Shown piece after piece: positions 54,187-64,000 of a DNA stretch of 64,000 nt; within the stretch, counting starts at the first letter, position 1, and each line of letters begins with the position of its first letter. This DNA comes from Symbiodinium kawagutii (taxonomy: Eukaryota; Sar; Dinophyceae; Suessiales; Symbiodiniaceae). The stretch covers positions 108,703 to 172,702 of the forward strand of contig VSDK01023635.1 of NCBI GenBank assembly GCA_009767595.1, in the 5' to 3' direction. Below the pieces are notes generated by a model. It was not told the origin of the DNA and did no database searches. It was given only the letters and a program-made list of their open reading frames with translations. The position numbers were made by a program, and so were the translations under genes.

Positions 54187-54293
54187 ACAATAAACCATCT
54201 GCACGTTGCCAATAAACCATCTGCCAATAAACTATCTGCTTATTGGCTTACCTACAGTGAACTTGGCCAATAAACCATCTGCACGTTGCTGCT
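54187..54293 (+). repeat. Short repeats CCAATAAACCATCTGC
   Basis: The word AATAAACCATCTGC occurs four times (once as AATAAACTATCTGC), twice followed by ACGTTGC. Confidence 0.85.
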
Positions 54294-54603
54294 CCGTGCT
54301 GTGAAAGCAACAGGGTTATTAGCCCAGGATGCCATACCAGAGTCCAAGGACACCTCAAAATTGAGTTACGGAACAGAAACTTATCCGAAATGGGAGCATC
54401 ATACCCCTGGCCTTAGTAGGGGGGGGTTAAATTTTGGAAATTCAACAAGGTGGTTGGATCATCAACCAGTTCTCCTAAAGGAGGTTTCTCAAAGGTCAAC
54501 GCATGAAGCGGTCACCTTGAACATATTTCATGAGCTCCGGATGGCCATGACATCCATGGGCGACTCTCCCCACGACCCCATGACCACTGAGATGCTTAAA
54601 TAG
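54286..54603 (+). CDS. Possible 105-codon ORF, unknown
   Basis: Open from ATG 54286 to TAG. The start lies inside the preceding repeat and the middle contains a G run, but parts look protein-like (LLAQDAIPESKDTSKLSYG, EAVTLNIFHELRMAMTS). No domain seen. Confidence 0.25.
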   Translation: MLLRAVKATGLLAQDAIPESKDTSKLSYGTETYPKWEHHTPGLSRGGLNFGNSTRWLDHQPVLLKEVSQRSTHEAVTLNIFHELRMAMTSMGDSPHDPMTTEMLK

Positions 54604-56318
54604 TTGGCCCGCGATGTAGCTGATCCCAGCTCCTCGCTCCACCTGTGCGGCATGGATCAGCATGTGCGGTTGAAAAGGGCCAACCCCATGGAACCCTGTG
54701 TGGGCGATATATAGCAGCTGCCCGACGAATGTTCAGAATTAGCCAACCGGCAGAATATATCATCAATCATGATAATCATTCTATATCATCATATATCATT
54801 GTTCCTTTGGCGAATATGGTGGTTTCTTAAATTGGGGGGTATACCTGCAAATCATCCAGGAGTACTTTTTTTAGCAATAAACCACTTATTTTCGAGGTTC
54901 CCGCAACTAGGCGGTTGGTTGCTGCTGAAGATGTATCATTTGTTTGTGCTCCAGCGGCCTAACCCAGACCTACAACAGTTTGCCTCAGCCTCATCTGGTC
55001 ACAAGGCTCCCCACTAATCACGAGTCAGTAGTTCTATGTGACCCCCTCCTTGATCTCAACATGGAAACGGGAAACCAGCCTCACTTCTCTCAACCGACTG
55101 CATAGCCTCATGTACCATGCTAAACCATGAAGCATACCTATGATTTTTGTTCGTTTTGACGAACTAGTTCCTTGGGCATAGCTCGACGCACCGCCTAGAT
55201 TCAAATCTGTGAGCATGGCAGCAATGGAAAAGAACGATCTGCAAAATGATAGTGGATCCATTTGTGCCAATAAGAACAGCAAGGCACTTGGCCTCCCCCA
55301 CTCGTTTGAACATATTACTTGGGAGATCTGAATCGCGGAGTCTCAGGATCTCAGCTGTAGTTAACATTTGATATGTTCCCAGCAGGCATCAGCAGTTGCA
55401 AAATGTCTCAAGCTGGGGTTAACAATGGTGGCGTCCAATGGCTGTTCTCAATAGTGAATGTCACGAGCTAGTGATCTAATAATGACAACGGATGATATGT
55501 AGAACATCGCAGTACTATATGCCGCCGCTAGCTATAATGATCTCAAAAAATAAATTGATGACAGCTGCCGGATAAAGGCTAAAGATGGGCGTGCAGTGGA
55601 TCCCAATCACGCATACACATCCTGGCTGGACCGAAAGTGGATCGTTTTGCAGGTGTGACCCCTGGCCACAGCAGTGTAAGCCATTTGAGTTATGAGGATG
55701 CTGTTCTCGCATCTTGATCGCATGGTCAAGAAATGTTGAGCAGAAAACGTAGTGTTGATAAACCACTATCCAGCATTGTTGGCTAATATGAACCAAAGAC
55801 AATCATAGCATAGTCATCATTGAAACATCATCAGCCATTATCTATCATTCGCTGCATCAACCATTTTTTTAATCAACCACTTGAGGCCAGGCAGAGGTGG
55901 CGAAAGCTAGCACGGCAACTGACCTGACTGCAAGAAAAAACGACGATAAGCATGCATTCATTTTTGTTGAAGAAAGCCGTAACAAGTGGAAACTGTAGTG
56001 CAACAAGAACGATTCTGGGGGGGGCTGAGCCTAGCAAGGGGGGGCAATAATTGAATTGTATATTAATTATTTTTGACTTTTGGAGGTCCTGTCCCTGCCA
56101 ATTACTTGCAGAAGCAAGAGCAACATCAGCTAGCTGACGCTAGCTTTCGTGATAAGGTAGGTGAACTAACTCCTTCAACCAAGATTCGAAACCATGCATG
56201 GTTTCTTACATGTCCCAATCCTGTCGGTTATCATTAAACATCAGTAGATCAGTAGATCTCTGTGTGGATCTATTCTTTGCAGGGGCAGCCCTAGGGCCCG
56301 GTTAAGGCCGCGTTGCAC
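54604..56318. other. Intergenic / possible 3' end of the ABC1 kinase gene
   Basis: Half of a family-C element at about 54820-54865. A possible last exon of the kinase is 55907-55927, after the acceptor TTTTTTCTTGCAG (SGQLPC, stop). Other minus-strand open frames (55034-55282, 55515-55802) are not supported. Confidence 0.4.
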
Positions 56319-58960
56319 CTGCAACTCTGGCACTTTGTCAGCCACAAAATCGATGAACTCGTAGTCCTGCAAGGTCGTACCACCAGTTTGAAGTTGCTGA
56401 AGCCATGGAACTATGGTTGGTTACTGCATTTTGAGTAATTGTCAAAGGATTGCATAGGCACATTTACTAGCAAGTGGCAGTAGGAAACAAACAGAAGGAT
56501 CACAAAGGTAAGTAGTACACATGGTGTTCTGTCAGCAGTAGGCGTTGACCAGCAACCAGCAAGCACCAAGCAGCACAGAGTATGCAATCGAAGGTAGGGT
56601 TGAGTAGTATAGTATAATAGAGCCAAGCAAGTGACAAGTATGCAGTAAGCCGCAGCATTCGGCAGCAAGTACTGAGCAGCGAGCAGGGCCGATCAATCAG
56701 CCACTCCAACCGAATCCAATCCTTATTGTAGCTCATCAGCTTCCAGAAAAGGCGGCCATCTCGTCAACCAAAAATCACGTGAGTTCATTTTGGAGCTGTG
56801 GCATTTGAATGCTGCAGAGCTTCAAACTTGGAGGAACCTATCTGTCGCTGCTCTCTTGCAGGTCTTTGCTGCGATGGGCCCAGGCAGCAAGCCTCTCCTA
56901 TCTGATTTGGATCAACACTCATTGGAAACAACGTGTAATATCGTGTAATATCCATCAAATAGATGGTCAAACAACAACCTTGAAACAAACACATCCTGCA
57001 AATTTATGAAAATGTTGGATCATTACAGGTTATTGTGTGCGTATGCGTGGGGAAAATAAGATGTACCTGCACATGCACATACATAAGTATTGAGTATCTG
57101 AAAGTCTGCACACACGTATTCACATGTGAAAGAATAAAATGCCGATGAACATGTATGCTTGCGATTGCGTGTCTGATGCCTTTGTGTGTGTGTGCGTGCA
57201 TGCAGTCCATCTATGATCATTGTTGAAGATGGCCTGTCTTCACCAATAAGCATCAAGAACCATGATTTCACCAACTAACCAACTGTTATGCAAAAACTCA
57301 TCAAATAATCACTTGACGCTCTTGACGGTCACTGATCATTTCCCTTAATCAACCAGTCATGAGCCAGTGACCTTTAACCATAAGATAACCATAACCATAA
57401 ATAACCATGAATTTATGGTGTGAACCATGAATTCACCATAGCCTTTAACCACCAGGCGCCATCACTTGTCACTCCTCACATGGGGCGGCTCCTCATCCAG
57501 CATCACGCCGACGCCCTCCATCTGGGTGATGGCACGAGCCACGAAGGCCAAAGCCGGTGGCAGCTGGAAGTACTTCATGACCTCTTGGCCACAGGCGATC
57601 TACCAACGAGCACAGGTCTGATGCTGCTGGAAGATCTAAAAGGTGGTCATTGAAGTCATCCGATCACCGTGTTTGATTCCTACAGGCTGTAGTCATGTAC
57701 GTTGGAGACCGTAGAATTCAGGTGATTGGCTGCTGGAGCATCATACTCCAACCACAGTTCGTATTCAAAGGATTCAAACCCTGTCATGAGGGGTAAAAAC
57801 GTCTCCTCATGACTACTTGGTCTGCGACTCAACTGTCATGACGAAACAAATAAATGAACACACGCTTGAGATTACATTCATGAGAAAGTGCATGTGAAAC
57901 TCCAACAAAGGCTTGAATAACTTCATAAGCCCAGTGCAAAGCTACTCACCACAGCCCCACCGTGCTGCTGTGCAGCCTCGGTCTGCTTGGGAGTTTTCTG
58001 ATTCTTTTCATCCTCCGTCAACTCACGCTTTCCTAAGGAACGGAAAGCATCAGAAAGATCGGCTTCACTGTGGACACTGGACAGCTGTGACAGCAGAATC
58101 AGTATGTCGTCATCGGGGCGTACTTGCCAAGAATTCTGTTTCCTCGACTCTTCATGGAGTTGACTCTTTAGATACAGGAGACTTGTCAGCCAAAAGGATG
58201 GCAAAAGCGATATGTTTGCATCCTTCGTTAGACCGTTAGTTCCTTCCTTCCTCTCTTCCTTCCTTTCTTCCTTCCTTCCTTAGTTCCCGCGTTGCTCCTT
58301 CTGTGTCCCTCCCTCTCTCTCTCTGCCGAATTGTCTCTGTTTCTCTCGCTTTCAATTTGTTACTCACTTGCTCAGTCGTACTGGCTCTTGTGCTGACAAC
58401 TTTTGCTGTGTTTCTGTTCCTGTGATCATTTGCCTCCATGAGTATCTTTTGGTTACTGCTTCTGTCTCCTCTCTCCCTCTCTCTCTCTCTCTCCTTCGCA
58501 AGTTATCGTTTCCTCGTTCTTGTTTTTGCTCTTCTCCGTGTGTGCGTGTGTGTGTGTGTGTCTCTCTCTCTGTTTGTGCTACCGATACTTTGTGCTTCTC
58601 TATTCCGTGTTTTTCATTCTATTGGCAAAACTCTCTTCTTCTATCATCTTGATCTGTTGGTCGTTCCCCTTTTTATCTTTTATCTTTCTTCATGTCTCTC
58701 TCTCTCTCTATCTCTCTATCTCTCTTTCTTTCTTTCCTCATTCCCCCGCCTTGTGTTCATGTCTTTAGTTGCTTCTTCCTTCCTTCCTTTCTTCTTCTCT
58801 TCCTCTCTTCCTCTCTTCCTTTCTTCCTGTCTTCCTGTCTTCCTGTCTTCCTTTCTTCCTTCCTTTCTTTCTTTCTTTCTTTCTTTTCTTTCTTTCTCTC
58901 GTTCTTTCTTTCTTTTCTTTCTTTCTCTCGTTCTTTCTTTCTTTCTTTCTTTCTTTCTTG

Positions 58961-58993
<33 letters not shown>

Positions 58994-59213
58994 TGTCTTC
59001 CTGTCTTCCTGTCTTCCTTTCTTCCTTCCTTTCTTTCTTTCTTTCTTTTCTTTCTTTCTCTCGTTCTTTCTTTCTTTTCTTTCTTTCTCTCGTTCTTTCT
59101 TTCTTTCTTTCTTTCGTTCTTTCTTTCTTTCTTTCTTGCTTTCTTTCTTTCATTCTTTCATTCTTTCATTCTTTCATTCTTTCATTATTTCATTCTTTCA
59201 TTCTTTCTTTCAT

Positions 59214-59260
<47 letters not shown>

Positions 59261-62200
59261 CTCTTTCTCTCTTTCTCTCTTTTTCTCTTTCTCTCTTTCT
59301 CTCTTTCTTTCCTTCTCTCTTTCTCTCTTTCTCTCTTTCTGTCTTAGCATCTCAATTATGCAATATATAGATTATCATTATCATTGTGTTTTTTTTTCTC
59401 ACTCCCTCTCTCTCTCTCTTTCTTTTTTTGTTCGCCTCTTCTTCCTCTTGTGTTGTTTTGATGCATTGTGGCATGCAGTAATGAATCTTGAATCAGTCTG
59501 AAATGCTCATGGCAACGGCCCCTCAAGCTTCATGGTGCAGCTCAAGCATCGCTTGCTGCGTTTGCTTTTCACCTTTCCAGTCTCGAAGTTGTTCTGCACC
59601 ACCGCCTCCACTTTCTTCATGTCCTGAGCAGCACGGCATGCCCCGGCATGCCACGTTTCTCATCTCGTGCTGTGCTCCAGGTGGTCTGCTGCTAAGGTTC
59701 AGCTCCTTCCTTGAGGCATCCTAGGTCTTTCATGGCCTTGACGCAAGCTTCAGCTTCGAAATCCACAATGGATTGAATCCTGGGCACCCAGACCCTATGG
59801 GAACCGATGGGAACCGATAGGAACCAATGGGAATGGCATGGGAATCTATGGGAATCTATGGGAAATTGCGGGAACCTGTGCATACTTGATCACCAGAAGC
59901 GAATGACATCTGGCCAGTTGCGAATGGCCATTTGGCCATAACGTAAAGTAACGACAATGGCACTAAACAGATCATCAGATCGTATTGATAGACAAGCATG
60001 CTTGGGTGTATTCTACTTTTGGGTTTGAAGGTTTCCACAACACGTGACATAGGCAGGGCACGATGTATGAAACTGCCGAAATCATCTTGAACCACACCTT
60101 TCAAGTCATGCGTTATCAGTCACAAAGGCCATCGATTCTTCCAGGAAGTCTGATCAAACAAGCCAAGCACAAAACGCTCACACAGGTTCATCATGGTAAA
60201 TCACTGTGTGAACTCACCATCACCTCACCCTCCGACCAGCTGAATTCAAACTGCAGGGCAATCCCTCTGCAGCTCCAGCCAAGGTGCACCTGCAAAATTC
60301 CATCTGCCTGCTTGTCTGAGAGCTCGCAGGCCTACCCAGCAAGCAAAATCATTGGAAGGCCTTCGGAAGGCCCATCATTACTGGGATTGATTGGTGGGTT
60401 GCCTGCTGGCTCTCTTGGTCTCTTGGTCGCTTGGTTGGTTGGCTGGTTGATTAGCGGTCAGCGAAGAACCGAGGCATGGTAATGATAGCGTCTATCAAAG
60501 AGTTGAACAGCAACATATATGCAACAAAAACGAATCAGCAACAGCAAATGGTAGTTGACTGAGTTGACTGTTTGTTTGCTGCCCATATTCCGATGACAGC
60601 CTGTCCGATAATCTGCTCACAGTTGGGCGTTGACACTGCTCAATGACGTCAATGGAAATGCTGTTGGCGAAGGGCAAGCAAAAGCTGCTGAACACAAACC
60701 AATACCAAACACAACATGATTGAGCCACCATCACATCAATATCAGTTTACATCTGATATCTCCTCCTACCGTTGGCACACCTCAAAAAAAATCAGGGCAT
60801 TTGAGGGCACGCCATGGCACGCCAATGGTCTGCCAAGACTGCAGCTGGGAAGTTCCCCGCCTGACCAAAGTCGTAGAAAATCAGGCGGCCACCGGGGTAG
60901 CCATCGTCCACCGCCAGGTTACCAGGATGAGGGTCTGTGTTGAAGAAGCCAAACTTGCCTTGGGTTTCGAACCCATTGCCGGCCAGTGGTCAATCCCTGT
61001 TTAATCGACAATGGTTATAACCTGTGGATTATGATTAATGATGGTCAATCAACGCTTGTTTTACGGTGGTCAACAAATATCAGAGTGTTTTTTTATCCGG
61101 AGCCCGCTGTAGCCTGCAATGTGTTCAACAAGGAGGGACTGTCCCAAGCATCCAATCAGGGTGATCTGCGCAGGAGGGTCATGCCGCGATCATCCTTACA
61201 ACCGGGAGTCCCTTCCTGCTACAACATGGTGAACCCACCGGAGATGTTGGTTCCCCAGCGTTGTTGCGCATGACCCCGCTGCGAATTTCTGGTGTATGAT
61301 TTTTTTGTCCATCCCGGACAACAACATCGAAAAATGCCAAACGTGCAGCAAAATGCAATCAGTGTCACATGACATGGCCATTCGCTAACTCATGTCTAGT
61401 CATCCTTGTAGCTCACACATTCTTCACTCAATCCATGCACCCGAAGGTCTGCCACTAAGACCATTTATTTGCGAGCTCAACTAGGGGCGACCAGCTACCA
61501 ATTGATCACTGCTGACAATGACCAGTCATTTCTCCTGCTGTTTTGGGAACTCATGGCATTGAACGCCCCCTGATGGGGTGCCCATGGGTGCCCTTGCCAG
61601 AGCTGGGCGAAACTCAGCCGCCACAAAACTTTGAGCCCATCTGTCAAGCTGCAAAACGCCAGCAGATACGCCTGTGCCAAGTTCTTTGCCAACATGCTTC
61701 GATCGAAGTTTTGGGCTTCCAGCGCCCTGGCGGCGATAGCGCAAGCCGCAGGCACTCCGCTTGATACGACGCGCTTAGATTTCCGTAGAATCCAGTACAC
61801 ATATATGGTGGTTTCTCCATATAGGGGACCCCCCCAAAATGGTTGGTTTATAACTATAAATGACTAGGAATGGATGATTTGGGGGGTCCCATATGTTGAG
61901 AAACACTTATATGACATGTATACATGCAAAGAAAAAACACATGTAAAGATACATATCAAAATGATGATGTCGTGTGATATCACTTTTGAAAATGATGAAC
62001 CAAACATCTTTGATAGCACACATGTCTTTATACGTTCCTAGGACCTGGGATGGCTATGGATAGGAATGATTGCAGAAACTTGCCTCAACCACACAGTGCC
62101 TAAGCCATCCTTGGCCGGCCTTTTCTATGCCTGTACGATTCAAACGGGTGGACCGACTTCATTTAGCAATGCTGCCAAGGATCGCCAAGGTCTGGCTTTG

Positions 62201-62800
62201 TGTTAAATCAAGACCCCCACCCCTAGATACCCCAACACTGTCAATGCATAAAATGAGGCCCCACAAGGCCATACAATGCCACGTGCTATTTTTGTATGAC
62301 CTCAGCACCTCTGGGCCAAAACCAAAATTTCAACAAATATTTTTGTATATATATATATATATATTAAAAAAATGGTGATTTGGCTCATCAGGCACCCTCA
62401 TTTTGTACAGGAAATTTACACGGGTATTTTTCATCCTAAAACCTCAGAGGTTCTTGGCATAGTTGGACTTGTTCATAAACTTTGCCTCAGATCGATGGCA
62501 GCAAAGTATGATATAGTATGATCAATTAGTGGTTGGCTGGGTGAAAAAAACAACACCAAACAAAACAAATGTGGTGGATTCTAAAAAATTGGGTAATTAC
62601 ACCCCAAATCATTTATAGCACTATAGCAGCCATTTTTGCAGTTCACAATTTTGAGAACATCCTATGTAGCAACGGAAATCTGAGGCCTCTGGGTGCCTTA
62701 CCCCCTTACCTCATCCACCCCCGCGCTTGAGATTCGAGATCTTGGTTCCGGCCACGAAGGTCAGGGCCAAAACCTTGGAGGTGGTGAACTCATTGATGAC
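56319..62800 (-). CDS. ABC1/UbiB (ADCK) family kinase, at least nine exons, 5' end missing
   Basis: Exons in transcript order: 62727-62800 ([19 protein letters not shown]), 61653-61726 ([18 protein letters not shown]), 60861-60958 ([27 protein letters not shown]), 60252-60289, 59704-59779 ([20 protein letters not shown]), 59551-59623 ([19 protein letters not shown]), 57950-58032, 57492-57581 ([19 protein letters not shown]) and 56319-56366 ([16 protein letters not shown]). All eight junctions are in phase. NTDPHPGN is the family's catalytic-loop signature and YDFGQ its DFG motif. Plastid members of this atypical kinase family act on prenyl-lipid and quinone metabolism at plastoglobules or thylakoids; the N-terminus that would show targeting and the KxGQ motif is not in view. 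Several donors are GC or GA. Exon ends at 59704, 59551 and 57492 are the least certain. Confidence 0.85.
58250..59440. repeat. Polypyrimidine/polypurine tract in a kinase intron
   Basis: About 1.2 kb of almost pure C/T on the plus strand, mainly CTTT and CTTC units, densest at 58770-59345, with ATTC and CTCT variants at its right part. TTCTTCCTGT-led blocks at 58821 and 58987 are a 166-bp tandem duplication. Frames here give poly-Phe/Leu/Ser or poly-Lys/Glu and are not genes. It fills the intron between the exons at 59551-59623 and 57950-58032, where the sense strand is polypurine. Confidence 0.95.
59786..59875 (-). repeat. Intronic TTCCCAT minisatellite next to an acceptor
   Basis: On the sense (minus) strand units such as GATTCCCATAGATTCCCAT and GGTTCCCATCGG repeat up to a few bases before the acceptor at 59780. 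Similar DNA lies upstream of the acceptor at 43581 and around 45050-45180. Confidence 0.7.
61811..61904. mobile_element. Miniature element family C, copy 3 (best termini)
   Basis: 94 bp with inverted termini GTTTCTCCATATAGGGGACC and GGGTCCCATATGTTGAGAAAC minus its first base, about 27 bp with few mismatches. It lies in the kinase gene region, in the intron between the first two exons. Confidence 0.8.
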
Positions 62801-64000
62801 CTCCACAGCCGACAGGGCGAATACAGCAAAACATGCAGCTGGGGTCAGTTCCCTGGGATATGCCCATGGTTAATAACCTTATCAAGTAGTACCCACACAA
62901 GGCGGGGGCGGAAGTTTCCAAGCTTATAAATGCCTATAGTGAAAGCATTTGGGCCTATAGGTAGGTGATCAACCAACTTAAACTTGCTTTGATAAGGCAG
63001 GTGAAACAACCCCTTTAACCATGATTAGAAACCATATATGGTTTCTTACATGGTACCCGATCGTGTCAGTTATCTCTATAGTAGGTACCCAGGGAATCCC
63101 CCAGTAGGGATGGTTGCCTACTGTATAGGTCACTGGACGGGTGGGTCCTGGGGGTATGTAATTATGATTATGGACATGGATTGAAATATTCATTTCAAGA
63201 TGGTTTCATTGTACTGTTCATGTTGGACATGTTGAACATTGGTTGAACAGCAAAATGCTAAACGAAAAATAGATTGCATATAAAAAACCGTATGATTCAC
63301 CGCAGGTGCAGAATGTCGACGAAATTAACAAGTAGAAAATATGCATGTATATGTTCAGAACTGCTTGTTGGAACTTGTTCCAAAACAAGGCACATGGCGC
63401 ACATGTTGGTGATGAGTTTGCATGCTGAGACCGTTCACGGCAACAAATGACAAGACTGGGTCGATGCATCTACCTTGGGGTTCCGCTTGGCACTAGGACC
63501 CCGCGTGAATGAGCCACAAAAAAAACAGCGTGGTTACATGTAGTTCCGATACAAGTCCCTAAACAACGGTCATGGCTAATGAGGTTTAATCATGGGTGTT
63601 GCTTGTATCATTGATCACTGGAAGTTGTCATTGAACAGTGCTTCATAATGGCGCTTAATAATGGCTTCAACGAATCCTGACCATGTCCTCCTTCCCTCGG
63701 ATTTCCCTGGCACCTTGGGACTGGTGGTCCACTTAAGGCCCTGAGTCGGTGAGTCGGACCCAATAAAAGGCCGGTGATGGCAGGTTGAGAATCAGTTTAT
63801 GATAGCCTTCATGATGGCAGCAGCATATCAAAGTATGAATGCCATCACTAGAGATTCGTCATATGATGTAACGGTAATGCTTTTCATGATCGACTCAATA
63901 TGGGTAGATCGTGGATGATCGGAAAATTTTAATGACGATCAACTGATGCACGGAACACGTGATTTGCATCGTTTTTGGGGAAACCTACCACGCGTCGTGT
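62801..64000. other. Upstream of the kinase exons; no firm exon
   Basis: The 5' exons of the ABC1 kinase should lie here or beyond the window. A minus-strand block at about 63490-63520 (VLVPSGTP before GTAGAT) resembles the expected sequence but its phase does not fit. It also holds a diverged family-D hairpin at 63063-63137 and the palindrome GAAACCATATATGGTTTC at 63026-63043. Confidence 0.45.
63063..63137. mobile_element. Hairpin miniature element family D, diverged copy
   Basis: GTGTCAGTTATCTCTATAG ... TACTGTATAGGTCACTGGAC; arms still pair but the loop differs from the other copies. Confidence 0.55.

Noticed and set aside
58438-59501. Long Phe/Leu/Ser and Lys/Glu frames (up to 310 codons)
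   Set aside because: Translation of the CTTT/CTTC tract; an intronic simple repeat.
1-64000. CRISPR array, tRNA, rRNA or spliced-leader RNA genes
   Set aside because: Tandem repeats here lack unique spacers, no cloverleaf or rRNA core was seen, and no relict dinoflagellate spliced-leader sequence was found next to the gene starts.

Overview
The window looks like nuclear DNA of a dinoflagellate, most likely a Symbiodiniaceae-type genome. Evidence: small exons separated by introns that often begin with GC (sometimes GA) instead of GT and end in AG followed by G; a Ty1/copia element of the type common in these algae; a plastid-type ABC1 kinase and a Deg9-like protease; and long stretches of simple-sequence and miniature-element DNA. 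No rRNA, tRNA, CRISPR or bacterial-type operon is visible. Most recognisable genes lie on the minus strand, as expected for the one-directional gene blocks of dinoflagellates. Gene models were built by hand from reading frame, splice sites and intron phase, so exon ends are predictions.

Layout. 0.1-2 kb: a three-exon minus-strand gene of unknown function whose second intron holds a 136-base assembly gap. 2-6 kb: repeats. 6-14.5 kb: a nearly complete Ty1/copia retrotransposon (386-bp LTRs, tRNA-primer site, gag, protease, an unusual GC-rich module, a methyltransferase-like module, integrase, RT, RNase H), followed by a Deg9-like PDZ gene fragment in antisense and a third LTR. 15.7-21.5 kb: low-complexity DNA, a two-exon minus-strand model, a 40-bp tandem repeat and miniature elements. 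21.5-27.4 kb: three tandem copies of a tail-anchored sulfotransferase-like gene. 27.5-29.2 kb: a three-exon minus-strand gene of unknown function. 29-42 kb: isolated exon candidates among repeats. 41.4-54.6 kb: several short multi-exon models without recognisable function. 56.3-62.8 kb: at least nine exons of an ABC1/UbiB-family kinase on the minus strand, with a 1.2-kb polypurine tract in one intron.

Themes. Several families of short inverted-repeat elements (about 90-150 bp) recur in intergenic and intronic DNA; one shows clear 4-bp target duplications and one appears to supply a 3' splice site. Many introns have short direct repeats at both splice junctions, which fits origin of introns by transposition.
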